Assembly: GCF_001730685.1 (NCBI RefSeq)
Contig: NZ_MDJR01000001.1
Span: forward strand, 186,001-250,000
Direction of reading: 5' to 3'
DNA: 64,000 nt
Source: Caloranaerobacter ferrireducens
GTDB taxonomy: Bacteria; Bacillota; Clostridia; Tissierellales; Thermohalobacteraceae
The notes under the pieces are model-generated. The model had not been told where the DNA came from and searched no databases. It saw nothing but the letters and a program-made list of their open reading frames with translations. Both the position numbers and the translations under genes were made by a program. Shown piece after piece: positions 17,013 through 25,286 of this stretch (its first letter is position 1; each line of letters starts with the position of its first letter).

Positions 17013-17504
17013 ATGATTGAATTTATTATTTATTTTATTGTTTATTATATAGTTATATATCTTTTGCATCCGATTATTATACTAGTACATGAATTAGGAC
17101 ATGCATTTTTTGCTTTGCTGTTTACAAAAGGTCAAGTTAATATAATTATAGGTAGTAAAAAAAGTAAAAAATATACACTGAAAATTAAACGCTTGCGAAT
17201 AAGTTTTTCTAAATTCATATTTTTTTATAGTGGTTTTGTTAAATGTAGTAAAATGCCAGTAGAAAAATATAAAAGAATATTGATATTTATTGGAGGACCT
17301 ATAAGTTCTTTATTGCTTATTTTATCTTGTAGTTATATTTTGATGTTAATTGATTCACTTGTAATTGAAATAGTGTTAAGAGCTTTGATATATGGTTCTT
17401 TTTTAACTTTTGTTATAACTGTTATTCCAATAACTTATAAGTCTAAGAACTATAAAGGGATGAAGAGTGATATGCTTAATGTTATTCATATATTACGTGA
17501 GTAA
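17013..17504 (+). CDS. M50-like membrane zinc metallopeptidase
   Basis: 163 residues. TM1 carries HELGH (26-30), the zinc-binding helix of the M50 site-2-protease superfamily, and GGPISSLLL (about 93) is placed like the conserved Gly-Pro helix of the fold. Several membrane segments, no PDZ or CBS domain, shorter than SpoIVFB or RseP. It may cut a membrane-bound regulator or simply belong to the non-proteolytic M50-like branch. No partner is obvious. Upstream GGAGTAGGAG-like site. Confidence 0.65.
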   Translation: MIEFIIYFIVYYIVIYLLHPIIILVHELGHAFFALLFTKGQVNIIIGSKKSKKYTLKIKRLRISFSKFIFFYSGFVKCSKMPVEKYKRILIFIGGPISSLLLILSCSYILMLIDSLVIEIVLRALIYGSFLTFVITVIPITYKSKNYKGMKSDMLNVIHILRE

Positions 17505-17587
17505 AGTGTAATTTTGTTATAATCCATTACAATTAATTTATAAGGTAATATTATGGGTTGTGATTTTTGGAGAAAGTATGTATTTTT

Positions 17588-17702
17588 ATAATCCATAGGA
17601 AATTATATTCCTTATTAAACTGTGGATAATTTTAAATATAATTTCCGTAATGGATTTCATCAAAATTTACCTTATACAAATTATTTAAATCGAAGATTTT
17701 GT
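17588..17702 (+). repeat. Double-hairpin intergenic element, copy A
   Basis: Full forward copy of about 115 bp. Hairpin 1: AATCCATAGGAAATTATAT pairs with ATATAATTTCC-GTA-ATGGATT. Hairpin 2: CAAAATTTACC...GAAGATTTTG, closed by AAATTATTTAAATC. Flanks match 17-66 and 76-102, where no element is present. Confidence 0.85.
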
Positions 17703-17788
17703 TTTTTCAAGTTTTCAAAAAGAGAAAATTTGTAAAATAGAAACATCTCTTTGTATATTATATTGTTAATTTGAAAGGGGATATTATT

Positions 17789-19543
17789 ATGATTGCAAAG
17801 ACTATTTTATTTTGTAAGACTAAAATTAAAAAACTTTTATCAAGCTTAAGGCGTTTTCCTGAAGTTATTTTACTGGCTACTACTATTGTGTTTATAATTA
17901 TATTTATGAATCATTCTAACTTTTTAAAAGAAACAACAGAGGAACTTCTTAGAAGAATCTGTTTAATTTTAGCTTTGGGTATTTCATTGTTTCTTAGTGT
18001 TAGAGTCTTTTTTGAAAGAAAACCTTTTTTAAAGAAAAGCACAAAAGTATTGGCTTATGCAGGTATAATTGGAGGTTTAATATTATATTTCTTTTTCTTA
18101 CTTAAAGATTTCAATATGGTATCTATATCAAGATATTTAGCTTTTAGTATTAGTTTTTATTGTATTTTTGCCTTTATACCATATTTCTATAGGCGAGAAG
18201 GCTTTGAACTTTATGTTATTAAATTATTTACAAGTTTCTTTATAACATATTTATATTCAGTAATAATTTACTTAGGTCTTTCTGCTATGCTTTTTTCAAT
18301 TGAATCACTTTTTTCAATAAACATCTCAGAAAAACTGTATTTTGACATTATGCTTATTGTTGCAGGAATTTTTGCACCAGCATTTTTCCTAGCTGACATA
18401 CCTGAATATGGTGAAGAGTTTCACCTTGATAGCTATCCAAAAGTCTTAAAAGTTCTTTTGCTTTATATTTTGCTACCGATGATAGTTGCTTATTCAGCAA
18501 TACTATATGCTTATTTTGTAAAAATTTTAGTTACAAGGCAATGGCCTAAAGGTATCGTTTCGAATCTAGTTCTTTGGTATTCAATCTTTAGTACTCTTAT
18601 TATATTTTTTATTTATCCGTTACGTAATATAAATAAGTGGGTAAAAACTTTTATTTCTTATTTTCCTATGTCTCTTATTCCACTTTTAGGGATGATGTTT
18701 GTTTCAATGATTATACGAATTAACGCATATGGAATAACAGAGAATAGGTATTTCGTTATGCTGGTTGGGTTATGGGTAACTGGGTGTATGATTTATTTTA
18801 TTTTTGTAAAAAGTGCAAGGAATATAGTTCTTCCTATCTCTTTAGCTTTAATTTCGATATTATCTGTTTCTGGTCCTTGGAGTTGTTATTCTATTTCGAA
18901 GCTTAGTCAAAATATAAGGTTTGAAAAAATACTAGAAAAGAATGATATGATTAGGAATGGTTCAGTAATTAAGCCAAATCAAGATTTATCTGAAACAGAT
19001 AAAAAAGAAATTAGTGAGATTATCTTATATTTTAATAGATACCATAATTTAAGGGATTTAAAATATCTTCCTCAAGATTTTAAAATCAGTCAAATGAAAA
19101 ATGTTTTTGGGTTTCAACTATACAAAGGCAATAGAGGTGATAAGAAATATTTTAATCACTATGCTTTGGAAGACGGGGAAATTCTAAATATTAAAGGCTT
19201 TGATTATTTTACTTATATTTCAAGCAATAAATTTACAAACACAAATACTTCTAAAGAAGATTTTTATATTTTATATACTTCTCAAAAAAGGGAACTTAAG
19301 ATATTTAAACAAGGAGAATTAATCTATAGTAGAAATGTAGAAGATTTAGCAAAGGAATTGCACAAGAAGTATGGAGAAAGAGATCAAATAAAAATGAATG
19401 AGATGGTAGTTGCTGAGCAGAATGAAAAAGTAAAAGTTCTTTATGTATTTAAGTATATTCACGGTTTTGAAGACAGAGCAATCGATAAGGTTAATGTAGA
19501 TTCTTTTGGGTTTTATATATTCACTAAATTATATAAAGATTAG
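17789..19543 (+). CDS. DUF4153 family membrane protein
   Basis: 584 residues with about ten membrane segments (about 25-370) and a soluble C-terminal part of some 200 residues. The central pattern FLADIPEYGEEFHLDSYPKVLKVLLLYILLP is typical of DUF4153. ATG at 17789 has an AAGGGGA site; the TTG 18 bases earlier overlaps it. Role unknown: the family occurs mostly in Firmicutes. It sits alone between a repeat element and a DUF2975/XRE pair. Confidence 0.75.
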   Translation: MIAKTILFCKTKIKKLLSSLRRFPEVILLATTIVFIIIFMNHSNFLKETTEELLRRICLILALGISLFLSVRVFFERKPFLKKSTKVLAYAGIIGGLILYFFFLLKDFNMVSISRYLAFSISFYCIFAFIPYFYRREGFELYVIKLFTSFFITYLYSVIIYLGLSAMLFSIESLFSINISEKLYFDIMLIVAGIFAPAFFLADIPEYGEEFHLDSYPKVLKVLLLYILLPMIVAYSAILYAYFVKILVTRQWPKGIVSNLVLWYSIFSTLIIFFIYPLRNINKWVKTFISYFPMSLIPLLGMMFVSMIIRINAYGITENRYFVMLVGLWVTGCMIYFIFVKSARNIVLPISLALISILSVSGPWSCYSISKLSQNIRFEKILEKNDMIRNGSVIKPNQDLSETDKKEISEIILYFNRYHNLRDLKYLPQDFKISQMKNVFGFQLYKGNRGDKKYFNHYALEDGEILNIKGFDYFTYISSNKFTNTNTSKEDFYILYTSQKRELKIFKQGELIYSRNVEDLAKELHKKYGERDQIKMNEMVVAEQNEKVKVLYVFKYIHGFEDRAIDKVNVDSFGFYIFTKLYKD

Positions 19544-19554
19544 ATTTTAATATT

Positions 19555-19585
19555 ACGCCTTAGAGAAATTATATCTCTAAGGCGT
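19555..19585 (+). terminator. Hairpin after the DUF4153 gene
   Basis: Stem ACGCCTTAGAGA / TCTCTAAGGCGT with a 7-base loop. The T-tail is weak (TACTGTTTGTT), but position and stem strength fit a terminator. Confidence 0.6.
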
Positions 19586-19594
19586 TACTGTTTG

Positions 19595-19665
19595 TTAAAA
19601 AACAATAACAAATTATCGAAAAACAATAAAAAATAATTGACAAACGAAAATATAAATGTTTAAAT
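19595..19665 (+). promoter_or_regulatory. Promoter and candidate operators of the DUF2975/XRE pair
   Basis: TTGACA (19637-19642), 17-bp spacer, TTAAAT (19660-19665). Just upstream are TTATCGAAAAACAATAA and a second AACAATAA, near-palindromic half sites (TTATYG and CRATAA) likely bound by the XRE regulator encoded downstream. Operator role is inference. Confidence 0.5.
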
Positions 19666-19683
19666 TTAATTGGAGGTGGTTTT

Positions 19684-20229
19684 ATGAAAACAGTAGGAAA
19701 GAAATCTATATCTAGTTTTTTACGAATTTTGTGTATTATTGGATTAATCTTGATGATAATGGCATCTATTGGTGTTGTATTTGCAATGGTATTTGAAAAA
19801 GTTAGGAATTTAATTAGCATTGCGTTTAAATTTGAAGTATTCGAATTTAGTTATGATCCTCTAATTTTTACTAATTATAAAATTATGTTTTCTTTACTGG
19901 GACTGATGTTAAGTATGTGTATTGTGTTATATTATGGAATTCGTATTTTTTCAGAATTAAGTAAAAACAAAATTTTTAGTAGAAAAATTGAAAGAGATTT
20001 GAAATTAACGTCGATTGCATTATTATTTTTAGCTTTATTTAAGGGAGTTTTCTTATCTTTGGCAGCTTTATATTTAGAAGAATATATTGGAGGATTACCA
20101 GATTATATAAGAATTAGTCCTAAAGCTTTCGATCGCCAAATTCTTATTATATCAGCAATTTTGTTTATAATTCATAAAATATACAAAGAAGCATTATCTA
20201 TTATAGAAGAACATGAATTAACTATTTAG
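19684..20229 (+). CDS. DUF2975 family membrane protein
   Basis: 181 residues, four membrane segments (about 15-40, 70-95, 110-130, 150-170), with the NKIFSRKIERDLK loop typical of DUF2975. GGAGGTGG ribosome binding site. Regularly found next to a YozG-like XRE regulator, as here (9-base gap). Function unknown; thought of as a membrane partner of the regulator. Confidence 0.8.
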   Translation: MKTVGKKSISSFLRILCIIGLILMIMASIGVVFAMVFEKVRNLISIAFKFEVFEFSYDPLIFTNYKIMFSLLGLMLSMCIVLYYGIRIFSELSKNKIFSRKIERDLKLTSIALLFLALFKGVFLSLAALYLEEYIGGLPDYIRISPKAFDRQILIISAILFIIHKIYKEALSIIEEHELTI

Positions 20230-20238
20230 GAGGTTAAA

Positions 20239-20448
20239 ATGGGTATACGTGTAAATTTAGATGTTATGATGGCAAAAAGAAAAATTACCTCTAAAGAGCT
20301 TGCTGATAGAATTGGTATAACTCAATCTAATTTATCAATTTTAAAGACAGGTAAGGCAAAAGCTATTCGTTTTTCAACTTTAGAAGCGATTTGCAAAGTT
20401 TTATCATGCCAACCTGGAGATATTTTGGAATATGTAGATGATGAGTAA
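20239..20448 (+). CDS. YozG-like XRE transcriptional regulator
   Basis: 69 residues, one Cro/CI-type HTH: ITSKELADRIGITQSNLSIL (recognition helix about 29-42), ending with CQPGDILEYVDDE, the normal end of YozG-type proteins. AGGAGG site. Second membrane-protein/XRE pair within 4 kb, but the regulator is of a different subfamily from that at 16451. Confidence 0.85.
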   Translation: MGIRVNLDVMMAKRKITSKELADRIGITQSNLSILKTGKAKAIRFSTLEAICKVLSCQPGDILEYVDDE

Positions 20449-20620
20449 GAAAAATTAAGTGATTACGCTTGAATTATTCATTTATTAGTTTATGATATTT
20501 ACAAATAACTGATGCATTTTTAAATAACAAACTTGTCATTTTAATTATAACTTTGTATAGTAATTGTATGTTAAACAGATATCTAAAGTAAGGGTTATAG
20601 TAAGGAAAGGAGTTTTAAAT

Positions 20621-21493
20621 ATGAATACTCATGTAGATTGTATAGCTTGTGTTATTAGTAAGGCAAATAAATTAGCAGATAAATATTTTGAGGATAAGCA
20701 TCAGAAATATAGTTTCATGAATAAAGTTTTAAGAGAAGTAGCTGATATTGATTACGATAGAACTGCACCTTTTCTGGTTGCTAAAGTCATGAGAATTTTG
20801 AAAAAGGAAACAGGAATAGACGATTTTTATTTTGAAGAGAAAAGATTATTCAACAAAAAGTTATTGTCTATGGAAAAGCAGATTGAAGATATATTAAATA
20901 ATTCAAATAATAAATTTGTTACTGCACTAAAAATTGCACTTGCTGGAAATATAATAGATTTTGGTGCTCTTGATGAAATAAGCTTTGATTTAGTTGAGGA
21001 AATTATTAATAAAACATTAGAAAGTGATTTTGATGAAGAACTATGTAAGAGATTGATGGACGAATTGTCAAAAAGTAAAATGTTATTATATTTAGCAGAT
21101 AATGCAGGAGAAATTGTGTTTGATAAGATATTTATTAGAGAAATTACAAGAGAATATCCTGATATTAAAATATTTTTTGCAGTTAGGGGCAAGCCTGTGT
21201 TAAATGATGCTAATGAGGAAGATGCTTATTTTGTTGGTATTAACGAATATGCAACTATTATAAATAATGGAACAGATTTACCTGGAACGGATCTTTTAGA
21301 GGTATCTGATGAATTTAAAGAAATATTTAATAAGGCAGATATTATTATATCAAAAGGACAAGGTAATTTTGAATCTTTGCCAGGCTGTGGGAAAAATGTG
21401 TATTATTTATTTTTATGCAAGTGTGATTTATTAATGAAAAAATTTAAATCTGAGAAATTATCAAATATATTTATTCATGAATCAAGCCTATAG
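20621..21493 (+). CDS. DUF89 / ARMT1-like damage-control phosphatase
   Basis: 290 residues. N-terminal CIAC motif (7-10 or so), DNAGEIVFD (metal-binding Asp-Asn) and SKGQGNFESL near the C terminus are the signatures of the stand-alone DUF89 family. These metal-dependent phosphatases remove phosphate from damaged or surplus sugar phosphates. Start ATG at 20621 with GGAAAGGAG; a longer in-frame form from 20564 lacks one. Precedes a flavodoxin gene by 67 bases. Confidence 0.8.
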   Translation: MNTHVDCIACVISKANKLADKYFEDKHQKYSFMNKVLREVADIDYDRTAPFLVAKVMRILKKETGIDDFYFEEKRLFNKKLLSMEKQIEDILNNSNNKFVTALKIALAGNIIDFGALDEISFDLVEEIINKTLESDFDEELCKRLMDELSKSKMLLYLADNAGEIVFDKIFIREITREYPDIKIFFAVRGKPVLNDANEEDAYFVGINEYATIINNGTDLPGTDLLEVSDEFKEIFNKADIIISKGQGNFESLPGCGKNVYYLFLCKCDLLMKKFKSEKLSNIFIHESSL

Positions 21494-21560
21494 GAATTAA
21501 TAAGCTAAGATATTGATAAAATTTTAAATTATAAAAGAGAGTTAAAGGAGATGGATTAAA

Positions 21561-22046
21561 ATGAAGATTGCAATAATTTATCATAGTGAAACAGGAAATA
21601 CTCAAAAAGTAGCAAATCTTATTGCTGAAGGAGCAAAAAATGTAGAAGATATTGAGACAAAATGTATGTCAATTGATAATATTGATGAAGCATTTGTTGA
21701 AGAAGCTAAAGTAGTATTTTTTGGAACACCTACATATGGAGGATCATATTCTTGGCAAATGAAAAAATGGCTAGATACATGTAAAATTAAGTTGTCAGGA
21801 AAAGTAGGTTGTGTATTTGCTACCGAAAATTATTTAGGTGGTGGAGCGGATAATGCTGAATTAGCATTGATAAGTGAATTATTAGTTAAAGGGATGTTTG
21901 TATATTCTGTAGGAGCTGGTGATGGTAAACCATATACTCATTTTGGTGCTGTATGCATAAAAGATGGAAATGAAGAACAAAAGAAAAGAGTTGTAATTTT
22001 TGCTGAAAGAGTTGCGAAAAATGTGAAGAAATTACTTAATGCATAG
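21561..22046 (+). CDS. Flavodoxin-family protein
   Basis: 161 residues with the FMN phosphate-binding loop SETGNTQ (9-15), the TPTYGGSYSW loop and ATENYLGGG. Single-domain NAD(P)H:quinone-reductase/flavodoxin fold, cytosolic electron carrier or FMN reductase. AAAGGAG site. No partner reductase next to it. Electron-transfer partner unknown. Confidence 0.8.
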   Translation: MKIAIIYHSETGNTQKVANLIAEGAKNVEDIETKCMSIDNIDEAFVEEAKVVFFGTPTYGGSYSWQMKKWLDTCKIKLSGKVGCVFATENYLGGGADNAELALISELLVKGMFVYSVGAGDGKPYTHFGAVCIKDGNEEQKKRVVIFAERVAKNVKKLLNA

Positions 22047-22227
22047 TTAAAGTTATAAAAATTAAATGTTTTAAAATAAAAGAAGTGGTGAAACTATTTA
22101 TTTGATTTTTTAATACAGAATTCAGGCTATATGTTTTTAGAGTATGTGAAAAAGATGTATATACATTAGAATTGAATAAATATTTGTTTAAATTTGGAAT
22201 TCTATAAAATTATAGGAGGTGGATATT

Positions 22228-22644
22228 TTGAAAACCTATAGAAAAGAATTATGGTTTAAAACTGAAACTAGAAGAGCTTTTATAAACATTACTCCTCAAA
22301 TTGAAGAATGTTTAAAAGAGAGTGGTATTAAAGAAGGACTGCTTTTGTGCAATGCTATGCACATTACATCAAGTGTCTTTATTAATGATGATGAATCAGG
22401 ATTACATAGAGATTTTGAACGCTTTTTAGAAAAACTAGCTCCAGAAAAGCCTTATGATCAATATGACCATAATGGATTTGAAGATAATGCAGATGCACAT
22501 TTGAAAAGGACAATTATGGGAAGAGAAGTTGTTGTAGCTATTACAGATGGAAAATTAGATTTCGGTCCATGGGAGCAAATATTTTATGGAGAGTTTGATG
22601 GAAAAAGGAGAAAGAGAGTTTTAGTAAAGATTATAGGAGAATAG
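22228..22644 (+). CDS. YjbQ family protein
   Basis: 138 residues starting at TTG 22228 (AGGAGGTG spaced 7; an in-frame GTG at 22219 lies inside that site). [10 protein letters not shown] start, conserved [19 protein letters not shown] and [23 protein letters not shown] identify YjbQ (UPF0047). E. coli YjbQ has weak thiamine-phosphate-synthase activity, but the true role is not settled. Not near the thiamine operon of this window. Confidence 0.85.
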   Translation: MKTYRKELWFKTETRRAFINITPQIEECLKESGIKEGLLLCNAMHITSSVFINDDESGLHRDFERFLEKLAPEKPYDQYDHNGFEDNADAHLKRTIMGREVVVAITDGKLDFGPWEQIFYGEFDGKRRKRVLVKIIGE

Positions 22645-22700
22645 GAATGGAATTGGGAATATTGCACAGTAGAGAAATTTCATATTATTTTAATTATTTA

Positions 22701-22729
22701 TTGCATTTCTTATTTAATAGTAGTATACT
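22701..22729 (+). promoter_or_regulatory. Promoter of the YgbA-like gene
   Basis: TTGCAT (22701-22706), 17-bp spacer, TATACT (22724-22729). The -10 is embedded in the palindrome TAGTATACTA, and a related TAGCATAC follows, so a repressor site over the -10 is possible. Confidence 0.5.
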
Positions 22730-22776
22730 AATAATAGTTAGCATACGAAATATTTATTGACGAAGGTGAAGTGTAT

Positions 22777-23064
22777 ATGGATAAGTTAGAAAATGAAAAA
22801 AAATTATTAGAGAAAATGATTAAATTATATTGTAGAAAAAAACATAACACAGGTGAAAAATTATGTTCTGATTGTGAAGAATTAATGGAATATGCTTTTT
22901 ATAGGCTTTCTAAATGTCCTTTTGGAAATGGTAAGAAGAGTTGTGTTAATTGTAGTATAAAATGTTATAACGAAGAACATAAAAATAAAATAAAGGAAGT
23001 TATGAAGTTTTCAGGGTGGAGAGTATTCTTTAGACATCCTATTATGACATTAAAACATTTTTAA
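22777..23064 (+). CDS. YgbA-type nitrous oxide-stimulated promoter family protein
   Basis: 95 residues with seven cysteines (19, 30, 33, 47, 56, 59, 63), in part as CSDC and CVNC pairs, and the conserved FSGWRVFFRHPIMTLKH end of PF11756 (E. coli YgbA, induced by nitrosative stress). Likely binds a metal or Fe-S centre. ATG at 22777 with AAGGTG. It precedes an HsmR/HsmA-like pair, so the three may form a redox/heme/NO-stress unit. Confidence 0.75.
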   Translation: MDKLENEKKLLEKMIKLYCRKKHNTGEKLCSDCEELMEYAFYRLSKCPFGNGKKSCVNCSIKCYNEEHKNKIKEVMKFSGWRVFFRHPIMTLKHF

Positions 23065-23120
23065 AACAGAGAGCAGGGTGAATATTGAGAAGTTAAAAGA
23101 ATATAAGAGGAAGTGACAGG

Positions 23121-23555
23121 ATGTCAAATGAAATAAAAGGGTTGCAAATTGGGCTATTGATAAGAGAAATAAACTCAAAAATAAATAGTAATCTTAGAAA
23201 TGAATTTGAAAACACCGGGTTAACTGTTCCTCAAATAATGCTTATCAGAATACTTGTAAAACATAAAAAATTAAAGGTTAGCGAAATAAGTAAAAAAATG
23301 AGTCTTGCTAACAGTACAGTTTCAGGTATAATTGATAGGCTTGAAAAGCAAGAAATATTGAAAAGAACACGAAGTAGTGAGGATAAAAGGATAGTATACA
23401 TTGAACTTGCGAATAAGGGTTATGAAATAGGTAAATATTTTTATAATACTATAAATAGTTATTTCCAAGATGTTTTTGAAAAAACAAGCGAAGAAGAAAT
23501 AAAAGTTATTCTTGATGGACTTCAGACACTAAAAAAAGTGTTAGATAGACGATAA
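23121..23555 (+). CDS. MarR family regulator, HsmR-like
   Basis: 144 residues with a winged helix (KVSEISKKMSLANSTVSGIIDRLEKQ, then wing RTRSSEDKRIVYIEL). The gene is 19 bases upstream of an HsmA-like membrane protein; in Clostridioides difficile the same pair, hsmR-hsmA, senses heme and protects from heme and oxidative stress. Identification as HsmR rests on that neighbour. GAGGAAGTG-type ribosome binding site. Confidence 0.75.
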   Translation: MSNEIKGLQIGLLIREINSKINSNLRNEFENTGLTVPQIMLIRILVKHKKLKVSEISKKMSLANSTVSGIIDRLEKQEILKRTRSSEDKRIVYIELANKGYEIGKYFYNTINSYFQDVFEKTSEEEIKVILDGLQTLKKVLDRR

Positions 23556-23574
23556 AAGTAAAGGGGTAATTTCA

Positions 23575-23937
23575 ATGTTGAGTTTTGCCATTGTTTTTAT
23601 AACATGTGCATTGATTTGTTATACTATTGGAGTATGGAGTGAAAAAATAGCTGGTATACTTAAAGTATGGCATTTAGTATTTTTTTGGATAGGGTTTATT
23701 TTTGATACTTTAGGAACAACACTTATGGGAAAAATAAGTGGAGGATTTGAGTTTAATATACATGGTATTACTGGTATTATTGCTATTTTGCTTATGCTAT
23801 TTCATGCAGTTTGGGCTACAGTAGTTTTATTAAAGAAAAATCAAAAATCAATGAAAAATTTTCACAAATTTAGTTTATTAGTATGGCTTATTTGGTTGGT
23901 ACCTTATTTTACTGGAATGATATTAAATATGATTTAA
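23575..23937 (+). CDS. hsmA: HsmA-like heme-stress membrane protein
   Basis: 120 residues, four membrane segments. Histidines 33, 63, 77 and 97 are at or near helix ends and could ligate heme; VWHLVFFWIGFIFDTLGT and FNIHGITG match the HsmA/TIGR03987 family as I remember it. In C. difficile HsmA captures heme in the membrane for detoxification. Follows the MarR gene in an operon and is followed by a strong terminator. Confidence 0.7.
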   Translation: MLSFAIVFITCALICYTIGVWSEKIAGILKVWHLVFFWIGFIFDTLGTTLMGKISGGFEFNIHGITGIIAILLMLFHAVWATVVLLKKNQKSMKNFHKFSLLVWLIWLVPYFTGMILNMI

Positions 23938-23970
23938 TGTTGAAAGAAATAGTGGCAAAGGAGAGTCTTA

Positions 23971-24000
23971 AAGAGTCATGAAAATTCATGACTCTTTTTG
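23971..24000 (+). terminator. Rho-independent terminator of the hsm operon
   Basis: Stem AAGAGTCATGAA / TTCATGACTCTT and T-run. Confidence 0.85.
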
Positions 24001-24026
24001 TATATTTTGTTTAAATTTAGGAATGT

Positions 24027-24143
24027 TTAATTAAATGTGAAAAAAACAATTACTAATATGAATAATAAAAATAAACTGCTGGAGTTTTCTCCGAAACCTC
24101 CAAATAAATTTGTTAAACCTCACTGTTTACCCAATTCTCTCAC
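24027..24143 (-). pseudogene. Possible small hydrophobic (YjcZ-like) spore-type protein gene with an in-frame TGA
   Basis: On the minus strand a GAGGTG site precedes TTG GGT AAA CAG TGA, and the frame continues as GLTNLFGGFGENSSS followed by a hydrophobic LFLLFILVIVFFTF and stop. Gly-rich head plus one hydrophobic helix resembles tiny spore-associated proteins of Firmicutes. The TGA at codon 5 would inactivate it unless a later unusual start is used. The rest of 24001-24314 shows nothing else. Tentative. Confidence 0.3.
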
Positions 24144-24314
24144 CTCGGATATTTTTTATTAATCTATATATCTTAATATTATGATTATGCAATATATAAT
24201 ATTTTTGATATAGTTTTTTTGAAAAATATTTGCAGAATAAAATATATTTATATAACAGAGTAATTTTCTAGTATATACTATAAATAATAATTTGGTTAAT
24301 AGGGGGAATTTTAA

Positions 24315-25253
24315 ATGAAATTAATTGACTTACATTGCGATACAATGAGTAAAATTATTATAACTAAAAAGGGAACTGGACTGAGAGAAAATGATTTTCA
24401 TGTTGATCTTAAGAAGTTAATTAAGGCAGATTCTTTAGCTCAATTTTTTGCTCTTTATATAGACATTGAAGAAAAAGACACTTATTTTGAGTATTGCTTA
24501 GAAATGTTAGATAGATTTTATCAAGAACTTGAAAAAAATAATGAAAAGATTGCGATAGCTAGAAATTATGAAGAAATGATTCAAAACGAAAGAAATGGTA
24601 AAATATCAGCTTTTCTTACAATAGAGGAAGGTGGAATATTAAAAGGGAAATTATATAATTTAAGAAATTTTTATAGACTAGGTGTAAGATTAATAACTCT
24701 TACATGGAATTATCCTAATCAAATTGGTTATCCAAATTATAAAAAAGAATATATGACTAAAGGGCTTACACCTTTTGGTAAAGATGTTGTAAGAGAAATG
24801 AATAGGCTTAAGATGATCATAGATGTTTCTCATTTATCTGATCAGGGGTTTTTTGATGTAGCGTCAATATCTACAAAACCATTTATAGCATCTCATTCAA
24901 ATGCTAGATCTGTAAGAAATCATCCAAGAAATTTGACGGATGAAATGATAAAAATACTTGCTGAAAAAGGTGGAGTAATGGGAATAAATTTTTGCTCATA
25001 TTTCCTCGGTAATGATTCTATAAGTCGGATAGAAGATATAGTTGCGCATATTAAGCATATTAGAAAAGTTGGCGGAATTGATGTTATAGCTATTGGGTCT
25101 GATTATGATGGCATTAATTGTGAGTTAGAAATTTGTAATATTGGGGAAATAAATAAGCTATTATATGTATTAGAGAAGAATGGTTTTTCATCAGAAGAAA
25201 TAGAAAAGATATTTTTTAAAAATGCTAAAAGAGTTATCAAAGAAGTTCTATGA
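24315..25253 (+). CDS. Membrane dipeptidase (renal dipeptidase, M19 family)
   Basis: 312 residues. HCD near the N terminus (His7, Asp9), bridging Glu in TIEEGG, DVSHLSD, ASHSNAR with HPRNL, and IGSDYDG form the binuclear zinc site of M19 enzymes. Cytosolic, no signal peptide. Hydrolyses dipeptides, including L-D peptides; supports peptide use. Single-gene transcript, AGGGGG site, ends at a shared terminator. Confidence 0.9.
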   Translation: MKLIDLHCDTMSKIIITKKGTGLRENDFHVDLKKLIKADSLAQFFALYIDIEEKDTYFEYCLEMLDRFYQELEKNNEKIAIARNYEEMIQNERNGKISAFLTIEEGGILKGKLYNLRNFYRLGVRLITLTWNYPNQIGYPNYKKEYMTKGLTPFGKDVVREMNRLKMIIDVSHLSDQGFFDVASISTKPFIASHSNARSVRNHPRNLTDEMIKILAEKGGVMGINFCSYFLGNDSISRIEDIVAHIKHIRKVGGIDVIAIGSDYDGINCELEICNIGEINKLLYVLEKNGFSSEEIEKIFFKNAKRVIKEVL

Positions 25254-25277
25254 GTCAAGGTATGCCCCTTGACTCAT
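25251..25277. terminator. Terminator between convergent genes
   Basis: Stem TGAGTCAAGG / CCTTGACTCA with a 6-base loop between the dipeptidase and the minus-strand glycosyltransferase. T-rich on the plus side only. Confidence 0.65.
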
Positions 25278-25286
25278 TTACATTTA

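Noticed and set aside
20827-21192. 121-codon minus-strand frame
   Set aside because: Antisense to the DUF89 gene, Ser/Leu/Ile-rich shadow composition.
22047-22227. Small ORF before the YjbQ gene
   Set aside because: An open stretch reading FRLYVFRVCEKDVY has no start codon and follows an in-frame stop; no ribosome site.
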